Shown here: piece by piece, positions 40,628-48,263 of the stretch | How the letters are laid out: every line of letters starts with the position of its first letter | Position numbering within the stretch: the stretch's first letter is position 1 | NCBI GenBank assembly: GCA_036380875.1 | Contig: DASVDX010000083.1 | Span: 1 to 64,000 of the forward strand | Direction: 5' to 3' | Length of the DNA stretch: 64,000 nt | Source of the DNA: ZC4RG17 sp036380875 | GTDB taxonomy: Bacteria; Actinomycetota; Acidimicrobiia; Spongiisociales; ZC4RG35 | Notes under the pieces: generated by a model | The model's database searches: none | What the model saw: the letters and a program-made list of their open reading frames with translations, nothing else | What the model was told of the DNA's origin: nothing | Program-made: the position numbers and the translations under genes

Positions 40628-42391
40628 ATGGGAACGCCGGTTCCCAGCGACATCGAAATCGCTCGTGCCGCCCGTCTCCGTCCATTGACGGAGATCGCTG
40701 AGCGGATCGGTCTTCAAGAGGACGAGCTCATCCCTTATGGCCACACGAAGGCCAAGGTGCACCTCGACGCCCTGAAGCGAATCGGGTCGCGGCCCCGCGG
40801 CAAGTACGTGGTGGTGACGGCCATCACCCCCACCCCGCTCGGGGAAGGCAAGACCACGACGACGGTCGGTTTGACCCAGGGCCTGGGCTACATCGGCAAG
40901 GAGGCGATCGCCTGCATCCGCCAGCCTTCGATGGGCCCGACGTTCGGCATCAAAGGCGGTGCCGCCGGCGGCGGCTACAGCCAGGTGGTGCCGATGGACG
41001 AGTTCAACCTCCATCTGACTGGCGACATCCATGCCATCACCGCCGCTCACAATCTGGTGGCGGCGGCCATCGACGCCCGTTGGTACCACGAGACACGCCT
41101 CAGCGACGAGGAGCTGGAGAGCCTGGGGCTCGAGCGCCTCAACATCGACGTCTTCAACCTCCAGTGGAACCGGGTGGTGGACATCAACGACCGGGCGCTT
41201 CGCCATGTCGTGGTCGGTCTTGGCGGTAAGGCCGATGGCCGCCCACGGGAGACCGGATTCGACATCACCGTCGCCTCCGAGCTGATGGCCATCCTCGCCC
41301 TCGTCGACGGCGACTCGTTGGCCTCCGCTTTGCGCAACCTCCGGGAGCGAGTCGCCCGCGTCGTCTTCGGCACATCCAAGGACGGGAAGCCGTTGACCCT
41401 CGAGGACCTCCGGGTGGCGGGAGCGGTGGCCGTGCTCATGAAGGACACCCTCCACCCGAACCTCATGCAGACACTCGAGGGGCAGGCGGCTTTCGTCCAC
41501 GCCGGGCCGTTCGGCAACATCGCCCACGGCAACTCGTCGATCCTGGCAGACCGCATCGCGCTCCACCTCGGCGACTACGTGATCACCGAGGCGGGATTCG
41601 GCGCCGACATGGGCATGGAGAAGTTCATGAACATCAAGTGCCGCACGTCGGGCCTGAAGCCAGACTGCGTGGTGCTGGTCGCCACGGTGCGTGCCCTGAA
41701 GACACACGGCGGCGGCCCCAAAGTGGTGCTGGGCCGCCCGCTCGACAAGGCGTACACGGAAGAGAACCTGTCTCTCCTGCAGGCAGGCGTGCCCAACCTC
41801 GAGGCCCACATCGCCAACGCCAAGCGGTTCGGAGTCCCCGTCGTGGTGGCGATCAACTCCTTTCCGACCGACTCGTGGGCGGAAGTCCAACTCATCCGGG
41901 AGGCCGCCCTCGACGCCGGAGCCGTCGACGCCGTGGTCTCCGAGCACTGGGCGAAAGGCGGTGAGGGTGCGGCGGCGTTGGCCGAGGCGGTGGTCAAGGG
42001 TTGTGAGGAGCCGAACGAGTTCTCCTACCTCTACCCGCTCAACATGAGCATCCGGGAGAAGATCGAGGTGATCTGCCGGGAGATCTATGGCGCCGCCGGG
42101 GTGGAGTACTCGCCGGTAGCCGCCCGCCAGATCGACGAGTTCGAGAAGGCCGGCTTCGGCTACCTGCCGATCTGCATGGCCAAGACCCACCTGTCGATCT
42201 CCCACGATCCCAACCTCAAGGGCGCTCCCAAGGGGTTCATCGTTCCGGTGAGAGAGGTCCGGGCCTCGGTCGGCGCCGGGTTCATCTATCCGATCCTGGG
42301 CGAGATGCGGACGATGCCGGGCCTGGGGACGACTCCCGCCTTCATGAACGTCGACATCGACGAGGACGGCAACGTCGTCGGTCTGTTCTGA
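40628..42391 (+). CDS. fhs: Formate--tetrahydrofolate ligase
   Basis: 587 aa. Makes 10-formyl-THF from formate, ATP and THF. P-loop TPLGEGKTTTTVG (about residues 69-81), RQPSMGPTFGIKGGAAGGGY and the HAITAAHNLVAAAIDAR motif are family signatures. ATG 40628 has a strong AGGAGG site 7 nt upstream; an ATG-type frame from 40556 is rejected. Feeds formate carbon into purine synthesis or the folate pool used by the GcvT-like enzyme nearby. Confidence 0.97.
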   Translation: MGTPVPSDIEIARAARLRPLTEIAERIGLQEDELIPYGHTKAKVHLDALKRIGSRPRGKYVVVTAITPTPLGEGKTTTTVGLTQGLGYIGKEAIACIRQPSMGPTFGIKGGAAGGGYSQVVPMDEFNLHLTGDIHAITAAHNLVAAAIDARWYHETRLSDEELESLGLERLNIDVFNLQWNRVVDINDRALRHVVVGLGGKADGRPRETGFDITVASELMAILALVDGDSLASALRNLRERVARVVFGTSKDGKPLTLEDLRVAGAVAVLMKDTLHPNLMQTLEGQAAFVHAGPFGNIAHGNSSILADRIALHLGDYVITEAGFGADMGMEKFMNIKCRTSGLKPDCVVLVATVRALKTHGGGPKVVLGRPLDKAYTEENLSLLQAGVPNLEAHIANAKRFGVPVVVAINSFPTDSWAEVQLIREAALDAGAVDAVVSEHWAKGGEGAAALAEAVVKGCEEPNEFSYLYPLNMSIREKIEVICREIYGAAGVEYSPVAARQIDEFEKAGFGYLPICMAKTHLSISHDPNLKGAPKGFIVPVREVRASVGAGFIYPILGEMRTMPGLGTTPAFMNVDIDEDGNVVGLF

Positions 42392-42451
42392 CCATCGGCG
42401 GTGTTCGTCGGTGCCTGATGGTCGGCCGGTGCCGTTTACCCTGGCTCGGAG

Positions 42452-43210
42452 ATGAAGATCGTCAGATTCAAGGCGGGGGACGACATCGCCTACGGTCTCG
42501 CCGAGTCCGAGGGGGTCACTCTCTACCAGGGGTCGCCATTCGTGGCGTGGGAGGCGACCGAGACCATGATCCCGTGGGAGTCGGTCCAACTGCTCGCCCC
42601 GGTGCTGCCGTCCAAGGTCGTCGGCGTCGGGCACAACTTCGCCACCGAGGACGAGGAGACGGACGAGGCCAAGGAACCCGTCATCTATTTGAAGCCCGCG
42701 ACATCGGTGGTCGGGCCCAACGCCCACGTGGTCAAGCCGCCTTCCAGCGACGAGATCCACCACGGTGCGACGCTCGCCGTGGTCATCGGGCGGGTGGCCC
42801 ACAACGTCTCCGCCGAAGACGCCTCCCAGTACATCTTCGGTTACACCGCCGCCAACGACGTGACGGCCCGTGATCTCTCAGAGCGCGACGGTCAGTGGAC
42901 GCGGGCCAAGGGTTTCGACACGTTCTGTCCTCTCGGACCGGCGATCGAAACCGAACTCGACCCGCTGGAGCGACTGGCGATCGTGTCGCGGGTGAACGGC
43001 GAAGTGCGCCAGGCCGGGTTCACTCTCGACATGACCTTCGGAGTAGCCGAGATCGTCGAGTTCGTGACCCGGGTGATGACGCTGCTCCCCGGTGACGTCA
43101 TCCTCACCGGCACCCCGTCGGGCGCCGGCCCGGTGGAGCCCGGGGACCTCATGGAAGTCGAGATCGACGGAATCGGAGTGTTGGCGAATCGTATGGTGGC
43201 TGGACGATGA
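42452..43210 (+). CDS. FAH-family protein with altered metal site
   Basis: 252 aa, fumarylacetoacetate-hydrolase fold (FAHD1-like length and order): LPSKVVGVGHNFATE, YLKPATSVVGPN, FGYTAANDVTARDLSERDGQW, GDVILTGTPSGAGPVEPGD. The usual metal motif HHExELAVVIG reads HHGATLAVVIG at 103-113, so both metal-binding Glu are Gly105 and Thr107; Asp136 remains. The segment after VGHNF also lacks the catalytic His-x-x-Glu pattern. Hydrolase/decarboxylase activity is doubtful. Coupled to gltX by a 4-nt overlap. Confidence 0.85.
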   Translation: MKIVRFKAGDDIAYGLAESEGVTLYQGSPFVAWEATETMIPWESVQLLAPVLPSKVVGVGHNFATEDEETDEAKEPVIYLKPATSVVGPNAHVVKPPSSDEIHHGATLAVVIGRVAHNVSAEDASQYIFGYTAANDVTARDLSERDGQWTRAKGFDTFCPLGPAIETELDPLERLAIVSRVNGEVRQAGFTLDMTFGVAEIVEFVTRVMTLLPGDVILTGTPSGAGPVEPGDLMEVEIDGIGVLANRMVAGR

Positions 43211-44616
43211 CGACGAGACTGCGCGTTGCCCCATCCCCGACCGGCAATCTCCACGTCGGCACGGCACGTGCCGCCCTGTACAACTGGCTGTACGCCCGTC
43301 ATACGGGCGGCGTGTTCATCGTCCGGATCGACGACACCGACCGCGAGCGCTCCACATCGGAGTTCGAGGCGAACATCCTCGACAGCCTCCGCTGGCTGGG
43401 ACTCGACTGGGACGAGGGCGTCGAGGTAGGCGGCCCGCACGGCGACTACCGGCAGTCTTCCCGCTTCGACCGCTACCGCGAAGTCGCCGAATCGCTGGTC
43501 GCCTCGGGCGCCGCCTACTACGACGACCGGTCCGAGGAGGAGCTCGAGGCGCTGCGCCAGAGGGCCCAGAACGAAGGAAAGCACCCCGCCTACTACATCC
43601 GGCGACCCTCCGACGTCCGCTCACAGGGCGCCATACGTTTCGCCGTCGAGGAGTCGGTCGAGTTCGGGGACATGGTTCGGGGCGACATCCGCTTCGAAGC
43701 CGACTCGATCGACGACTTCGTGATCCTGAGGAGCGACGGAACCCCCACCTACCACCTCGCCTCCACCGTCGACGACGTCGACTACGAGATCACCCATGTC
43801 GCCCGGGGCGAGGACCTGCTGTCTTCGACGCCCAAGCACATCCTCCTGACCCGGGCGATGGGAGCGGAGCCTCCCGTCTACGCCCACCTGCCACTTCTCT
43901 TCGGGGCAGACGGCAAGAAGCTGTCCAAACGTCACGGGGCCACGTCGGTGACCGAATTCCGGGACGCCGGGTACCTGCCGGAGGCGATGGTCAACTATCT
44001 GGCGCTCCTCGGCTGGTCCCCGGGCGACGACCTGACCATGTTCGACTTGGACCTCGCCGTGGAGCGGTTCGATTTGGCCGATGTGCAGCGCAACCCGGCG
44101 ATCTTCGACGTGGACAAGTTGAACTGGCTCAACGGCGAATACATCCGGGCCATGGCCGTGGAGTCGTTCACGGAGCGGGTCCGACCCTGGGTCGAGAAGG
44201 AGGTCGGCCCACTGAGCGACGCCGACTGGAGGCGGTTCGAGGACCTGGCTCCGCTCATCCAGGAGCGCACGAAGCTCCTGCCCGAGGCCGCCGACCAGGC
44301 TCGCTTCCTGTACGTCACCGACCTGACCTACGACGAGACGTCGTGGAAGAAGGTCATGGAAAAAGATGGGGTGAGCGAGGTACTCGAAGCTGCCCTCGGC
44401 GCCTTGAGCGATCTGTCCGAGTGGAGCGCCGAGTCCATCGAGGCGGCGCTGCGGGCGCTGCCGGAGCGTCTCGGCATGGGGGCCGGCAAGGTATTCCAGC
44501 CCGTCCGCGTCGCCGTCACTGGCTCCTCGGTGAGCCCGCCCCTCTTCGAATCGCTGGCCGCATTGGGAAGAGAAACCTCGATATCCCGGTTGGAAGAGGC
44601 CCGTCGCCGCCTCTGA
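43207..44616 (+). CDS. gltX: Glutamate--tRNA ligase
   Basis: 469 aa class I aminoacyl-tRNA synthetase. HIGH-like motif PTGNLHVGTARAAL (18-21 = HVGT), FIVRIDDTDRERS, and KMSKS-like KKLSKRHGATSV (about 239). C-terminal anticodon-binding domain present. Start ATG 43207 overlaps the FAH-family stop. A tRNA-Glu(TTC), one of its substrates, lies 50 bp downstream under its own promoter. A separate tRNA-Gln gene in the window leaves open whether Gln-tRNA is made by transamidation. Confidence 0.97.
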   Translation: MTTRLRVAPSPTGNLHVGTARAALYNWLYARHTGGVFIVRIDDTDRERSTSEFEANILDSLRWLGLDWDEGVEVGGPHGDYRQSSRFDRYREVAESLVASGAAYYDDRSEEELEALRQRAQNEGKHPAYYIRRPSDVRSQGAIRFAVEESVEFGDMVRGDIRFEADSIDDFVILRSDGTPTYHLASTVDDVDYEITHVARGEDLLSSTPKHILLTRAMGAEPPVYAHLPLLFGADGKKLSKRHGATSVTEFRDAGYLPEAMVNYLALLGWSPGDDLTMFDLDLAVERFDLADVQRNPAIFDVDKLNWLNGEYIRAMAVESFTERVRPWVEKEVGPLSDADWRRFEDLAPLIQERTKLLPEAADQARFLYVTDLTYDETSWKKVMEKDGVSEVLEAALGALSDLSEWSAESIEAALRALPERLGMGAGKVFQPVRVAVTGSSVSPPLFESLAALGRETSISRLEEARRRL

Positions 44617-44623
44617 CCCCACG

Positions 44624-44652
44624 TTGGGGGAGCGGGCACCGTGGGATACCAT
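44624..44652 (+). promoter_or_regulatory. Promoter of tRNA-Glu(TTC)
   Basis: -35 TTGGGG (44624-44629), 17 nt, -10 TACCAT (44647-44652), 13 nt before the mature tRNA. The -35 region overlaps a small CCCC-ACGTT-GGGG hairpin (44617-44629) directly after the gltX stop. Confidence 0.55.
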
Positions 44653-44665
44653 GCGGTTGCAGCCC

Positions 44666-44741
44666 GGCCCCGTCGTCCAGCGGTCTAGGACGCCGGCCTT
44701 TCAAGCCGGTAACGCGGGTTCGAATCCCGTCGGGGCTGCCA
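44666..44741 (+). tRNA. tRNA-Glu (anticodon TTC)
   Basis: Acceptor GGCCCCG/CGGGGCT, anticodon loop CTTTCAA (anticodon TTC, 44700-44702), T-loop TTCGAAT, discriminator G, encoded CCA at 44739-44741. Very similar to the tRNA-Glu(CTC) at 15298. Confidence 0.95.
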
Positions 44742-44751
44742 CCACTGCGCC

Positions 44752-44790
44752 CAGGGTTCGGCTGCACCGTCAGTGTGCGGCAGAACCCTG
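44752..44790 (+). terminator. Hairpin after tRNA-Glu(TTC)
   Basis: Arms CAGGGTTC (44752-44759) and GAACCCTG (44783-44790), with further pairing inside (GCTGCAC with GTGTGCGGC). Followed by TTCGTTG. Probable tRNA transcript end. Confidence 0.55.
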
Positions 44791-44800
44791 TTCGTTGAGT

Positions 44801-44854
44801 GGGACGCCGGGCTCTGTTCAACGCCGGTAACGCGGGTTCGAATCCCGTCGGGGC
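44801..44854 (+). pseudogene. Decayed 3' copy of tRNA-Glu
   Basis: 32 bp (44823-44854) are identical to the 3' part of the intact tRNA-Glu (44705-44736): variable loop, T arm and 3' acceptor strand. Upstream, GGGACGCCGGG and TTCAA also match with small changes and an inserted C. The 5' acceptor and D arm are missing and CCA is replaced, so it cannot fold as a tRNA. It is either a degenerated tandem duplicate or the far end left by a past integration at the tRNA. Confidence 0.8.
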
Positions 44855-44860
44855 GGCTCG

Positions 44861-44890
44861 AAAGCCCGGCGTCCGCGGATGCCGGGCTTT
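44861..44890 (+). terminator. Intrinsic terminator after the tRNA-Glu remnant
   Basis: Perfect 10-bp stem AAAGCCCGGC/GCCGGGCTTT with a 10-nt loop, ending in TTTCTCGTCCT. Probably the original terminator of the second tRNA copy. The following 160 bp to 45053 show no gene and no clear promoter. Confidence 0.8.
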
Positions 44891-45053
44891 CTCGTCCTCA
44901 CGAGGCCGAACCGTCTCCCTCGGTGCGGATGACATCTGTCACCACGACTTCGTGACCCGCTTCACTACACGGCCTTTTCCTCGTTTCGCAAGATTGCCGG
45001 CCGCCGGATCACCTCGATTCGGCCCTCACACCGATCGCGAACAGGGAGAACCC

Positions 45054-45503
45054 GTGACCACTCAGACTCCGGCCGAGCTCGGCTCGCTCGACATCACCGC
45101 CATCAAATTCGGCCAGGCGATGACCGCCACCTCGTTGGCGATTGCCTTCGTGCTCGATCAATGGCCACTGGCGGCGGCAATCGGAAGCCTCAACCTGTTC
45201 GGCTCTCTGGCCCCCCGACTCAATGTCATGCCGCGGCTCTACGCCCTGGCGACACCGATCCTCAAGTTGCGGCGGCGTCTCATCGTGGACGAGCCCCAGC
45301 CGCACCGATTCGCGCAAGGCTTCAGTGGGACCGTCACGCTCGCCGGGTCGGCTCTGGTTGCCTTCGGGGCCACCGTCATCGGATGGAGCCTGGCGCTTCT
45401 GGTTTCGGCCCTGGCGATCCTCAACATCACCGTTGGCTTCTGCGCTGGATGCTTCACCTACCTCCAGCTGCGGCGGGCCGGAATCCTGGGAAGAGCCGGA
45501 TGA
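45054..45503 (+). CDS. DUF4395 membrane protein
   Basis: 149 aa. Two paired hydrophobic regions (residues 22-60 and 95-130) and a conserved GFCAGCFTYLQL segment with a CxxC pair near the C terminus, typical of DUF4395. Members often neighbour thioredoxin-like genes, as here; the CxxC may exchange electrons across the membrane. GTG 45054 follows AGGGAGA. Overlaps the next gene by 4 nt. Confidence 0.82.
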   Translation: MTTQTPAELGSLDITAIKFGQAMTATSLAIAFVLDQWPLAAAIGSLNLFGSLAPRLNVMPRLYALATPILKLRRRLIVDEPQPHRFAQGFSGTVTLAGSALVAFGATVIGWSLALLVSALAILNITVGFCAGCFTYLQLRRAGILGRAG

Positions 45504-45868
45504 CGGGGCGACTCGTGCTGCTCGCCTTCCTGACGGCCGGGATCGCGACGGCGTGGTGGGCACTCACCGCGGGTCATCGGCGCCTCTTGCGCCGCCGGAT
45601 CAGCGGTGAGCCCCGCACGGCCATCTTGTTCACCGCTTCGGACTGTGCCGCCTGTCGCGCCCAGGAACGCATCGTGGCCTCCCTGGAGCCAACGGTCGGA
45701 CAGCGCATTCGGTCCGTCGATGTCGGCCGTCACCCGGACGTATCGGCACGCTATGGCGTGTTCACGGTCCCCACCACGGTCTTCTTCGATGGGGACGGCG
45801 CCGTGGCGGGCATCCAGTTCGGAGTGACCGACGCAGCTGTTCTGAAGCGGGCCCTCGACGTGGCATGA
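45500..45868 (+). CDS. Membrane-anchored thioredoxin-like protein
   Basis: 122 aa. N-terminal signal anchor (LVLLAFLTAGIATAWWALTA), then a thioredoxin fold with ASDCAACRAQ (CxxC = CAAC), the cis-Pro in FTVPTTVFFD, and GVTDAAVLKRAL. Likely an extracytoplasmic thiol-disulfide exchange protein working with the DUF4395 protein coupled to it. Confidence 0.82.
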   Translation: MTGRLVLLAFLTAGIATAWWALTAGHRRLLRRRISGEPRTAILFTASDCAACRAQERIVASLEPTVGQRIRSVDVGRHPDVSARYGVFTVPTTVFFDGDGAVAGIQFGVTDAAVLKRALDVA

Positions 45869-45945
45869 AGACACCTGCCGCAGCGCGGCTCTCCGTGGCC
45901 GGCTCACGGTATGGTCCTCGCTTCGTTCCGGAGCTAGGAGGTCGC

Positions 45946-46479
45946 ATGCCGCACATCGATCTGGACCAGAACATCCCTGGGATCCGGGCCTTGTTCGCAT
46001 ACCGTCCCGATACCGGACGGCCCCTCCAGGAGTTGGCCGAAGCCCTTCTGCGAGGGGAGTCGACCCTGGAACGCGGGGAGCGCGAACTGATCGCGGCATA
46101 CGTCTCCCGACTCAACGAATGCAACTTTTGCTGCTGGTCTCACAGCGCGTTCGCCGCCAGGCAACTGGAGGGCGGTTACGACGTCGTCGATGCCACCCTC
46201 GCCGACCTGGACACGGCTCCGGTGTCGCCCAAGATGAAGGCGTTGTTGCGCATCGCGGCCAAGGTGCAGCAGAGCGGTCTGGCCGTGACCGACGAGGACA
46301 TCGCCGCCGCCCGCGCCGAGGGGGCCACCGACCGGGAGATCCACGACGCCGTCCTGATCGCAGCCGCATTCTGCATGTACAACCGGTACGTCGATGGCTT
46401 GAGGGCGGCCACGCCGACAGACCGGGCGGCCTATGACGCCATGGCCGATCTGATCGTGACTGCCGGCTACGTCCGCTGA
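45946..46479 (+). CDS. AhpD-like carboxymuconolactone-decarboxylase-family protein
   Basis: 177 aa. Alkylhydroperoxidase core: ERGERELIAAYVSRLNECNFCCWSH-type motif containing Glu, CxxC (NECNFCCW) and His, as in AhpD and peroxidase-related proteins. Probably reduces peroxides using a thiol relay. ATG 45946 has a strong AGGAGG site 4-5 nt upstream and a -10-like TATGGT at 45910. ATG 45865, overlapping the previous stop, gives a 27-residue basic extension and is the less likely start. Confidence 0.82.
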   Translation: MPHIDLDQNIPGIRALFAYRPDTGRPLQELAEALLRGESTLERGERELIAAYVSRLNECNFCCWSHSAFAARQLEGGYDVVDATLADLDTAPVSPKMKALLRIAAKVQQSGLAVTDEDIAAARAEGATDREIHDAVLIAAAFCMYNRYVDGLRAATPTDRAAYDAMADLIVTAGYVR

Positions 46480-46574
46480 ACGCGCCGGCCCTTCGTGGCC
46501 CGCATGGGTGACGGGCCACAGGACGCATGCGTACCCGCAACGTCCTGGCGGCAATAGACTTCCCGCGCCGCCGC

Positions 46575-47111
46575 ATGGACGCTTTCACCTACTCGACGTT
46601 CACCGCCACGATGGCGCTCGTCGCCCTCGCCCTGGCCGTCGTGGCTCTCGTCGTACGCTTCACCACGTCGCCCGAGACGAGAGCCGGGCTGGCATCATCG
46701 GCGCGTTGGCTCGCCTGGCTGGTCGCCGCCACGTGCATGACGGGGTCGTTGATCTATTCCGAGTATTTCCACTTTCCTCCCTGCCTCCTGTGCTGGTACC
46801 AGCGGATCGCCATGTACCCCCTGGCGGCGATCCTCCTCGTGGGGGCGATTCGCAACGACAGCAAGATCCGGACCTACGGACTGCCGCTGTCGATCATCGG
46901 TCTGGGCATCAGCATCTACCACGTGCTGATCCAGAACTTCCCGAACCTCGAGGCAGGAGGGGCGTGCGACCCAGCAGTTCCCTGCACGGCGAAGCTCGTG
47001 AACATGTTCGGGTTCGTGTCGATACCCTTCATGGCGGGGGCGGGATTTCTCCTAATCACCGTTCTGTTGGCAACCTTTAGCGGCGCCACTGTCCCAGAGA
47101 AAGACGCATGA
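46575..47111 (+). CDS. dsbB: Disulfide bond formation protein DsbB-like
   Basis: 178 aa, four membrane segments. FPPCLLCWYQRIAMYP carries the first CxxC, and GGACDPAVPCTAK the second Cys pair, the two redox pairs of DsbB. It reoxidises an extracytoplasmic DsbA-like partner and gives electrons to quinone, here probably menaquinone. Start ATG 46575 is preferred; ATG 46527 is also in frame. Coupled by ATGA to a DsbA/TlpA-like gene, its likely partner. Confidence 0.88.
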   Translation: MDAFTYSTFTATMALVALALAVVALVVRFTTSPETRAGLASSARWLAWLVAATCMTGSLIYSEYFHFPPCLLCWYQRIAMYPLAAILLVGAIRNDSKIRTYGLPLSIIGLGISIYHVLIQNFPNLEAGGACDPAVPCTAKLVNMFGFVSIPFMAGAGFLLITVLLATFSGATVPEKDA

Positions 47112-47731
47112 ACAACAAGCTGATCCTCTACATCGTCGGCGGAGTCGTAGGACTCGGACTCGTCATCGCCATCGCCATCTCAGCCGTCAGCGGCGGCACC
47201 TCCGAAGATGAGGTATATGGACAGGTGACCGCAGAAGGCGAGAACCTGCCTCCGTTCGGTGGCGACCCTTCGAGCGACGACGCCATCGGGTCGACAGCTC
47301 CCACCCTCACCGCCACCAACCCCGACGGCTCCACCGTCAGCATCGCCCCAGACGGGCGGCCGAAGGTCGTGCTCGTCATGGCCCACTGGTGCCCCCACTG
47401 CCAGGCGGAACTGCCACGGGTGGTCGATTGGCTGGAAGCCGGCAACAAGCCGGACAACGTCGACTTCTACGGAGTCTCGACCCTTCTCCAGAAGGTGCGG
47501 GGCAACTGGCCGCCTCAGGAATGGCTCGAGCGGGAAGGCTGGGACATCCCCACCATCCACGACGACCAGTCCAACACCGCCGCGGCGGCGCTGGGCTTGG
47601 TCGGGACCCCGTACTGGGTCGTTCTCGACGGCAACAACGAGGTCGTTTTCCGGGCGTCAGGCGAGATCACCCAGGGCAGCCTGGATGTCCTCAACGCCCT
47701 CTTCCAGACGGCCGCCGAATCCGCCGCCTGA
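47108..47731 (+). CDS. TlpA/DsbA-like anchored thiol-disulfide oxidoreductase
   Basis: 207 aa. N-terminal membrane anchor (ILYIVGGVVGLGLVIAIAIS), acidic linker, then a thioredoxin/TlpA-type domain with MAHWCPHCQAELP; the CPHC active site is the oxidising DsbA type. Cis-Pro in LGLVGTPYWVVL. As the partner of DsbB, it probably introduces disulfides into secreted proteins such as the cysteine-bearing pilins and B12-binding protein in this window. Confidence 0.85.
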   Translation: MNNKLILYIVGGVVGLGLVIAIAISAVSGGTSEDEVYGQVTAEGENLPPFGGDPSSDDAIGSTAPTLTATNPDGSTVSIAPDGRPKVVLVMAHWCPHCQAELPRVVDWLEAGNKPDNVDFYGVSTLLQKVRGNWPPQEWLEREGWDIPTIHDDQSNTAAAALGLVGTPYWVVLDGNNEVVFRASGEITQGSLDVLNALFQTAAESAA

Positions 47732-47737
47732 GGCGAA

Positions 47738-48178
47738 TCAGGACTCGAGGGCCTGGATCTTCTCCAGGCGGCGCCGGTGCCGCTCCTCGCCGGTGAACTC
47801 GGCATCGAGGAATTCGGCTACCACCGCCTCGGCCAGCTTCTCGCCGATGACCCGCGAGCCGAGGCACAGGACGTTCACATCGTCGTGCTCCACCATCTGC
47901 CGGGCGGTATATGTCTCCTGGGCAACGGCAGCCCGGATCCCGGCGAACTTGTTGGCGGCGATGCACGCCCCGGCGCCCGATCCACACACGACGATCGCCC
48001 GGTTGGCGCGCCCATCCAGGACCGCTCTCGCCGCCGCGGCTGCGAAGTCGGGATAGTCGACCGGGTCGGTGGAGTGGGTGCCGAGGTCGTAGACGGCGTG
48101 TCCCTGCTCGGTGAGCCATTTGGCTAGATGCTCTTTGAGCTCGTAGCCGGCGTGGTCGGCGGCCAAGGCGATTCGCAT
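47738..48178 (-). CDS. rpiB: Ribose-5-phosphate isomerase B
   Basis: 146 aa. Interconverts ribose-5-P and ribulose-5-P. AADHAGYELKEHL N-terminus, VVCGSGAGACIAANKFAGIRAA with the catalytic Cys in VCGSG, HDDVNVLCLGSRVIG. The active-site loop and size match RpiB. A TAGCCT -10 box 6 nt before ATG indicates a leaderless mRNA. Convergent with the TlpA-like gene. Confidence 0.94.
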   Translation of the reverse strand: MRIALAADHAGYELKEHLAKWLTEQGHAVYDLGTHSTDPVDYPDFAAAAARAVLDGRANRAIVVCGSGAGACIAANKFAGIRAAVAQETYTARQMVEHDDVNVLCLGSRVIGEKLAEAVVAEFLDAEFTGEERHRRRLEKIQALES

Positions 48179-48184
48179 CGGCTC

Positions 48185-48190
48185 AGGCTA
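48185..48190 (-). promoter_or_regulatory. -10 box of leaderless rpiB
   Basis: TAGCCT on the minus strand (48190-48185), exactly 6 nt before ATG 48178. Confidence 0.5.
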
Positions 48191-48249
48191 CCTCTCGCAG
48201 ACTCGCCTCCGTATCGACTCCCGGGGACTGTCTTCCGTGCGCCAACTCG

Positions 48250-48255
48250 TACACT
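48250..48255 (+). promoter_or_regulatory. -10 box of murA
   Basis: TACACT, 8 nt before ATG 48264, with no ribosome-binding site between; fits a leaderless transcript. Confidence 0.45.
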
Positions 48256-48263
48256 GCAGCCGG

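Noticed and set aside
40592..42802. 736-codon minus-strand frame
   Set aside because: Antisense to fhs, which is complete and conserved on the plus strand.
44705..44854. attL/attR pair of a resident mobile element
   Set aside because: Only 86 bp separate the repeats and no integrase, phage or transposase gene is present; at most a scar, so I kept it as a decayed tRNA copy.
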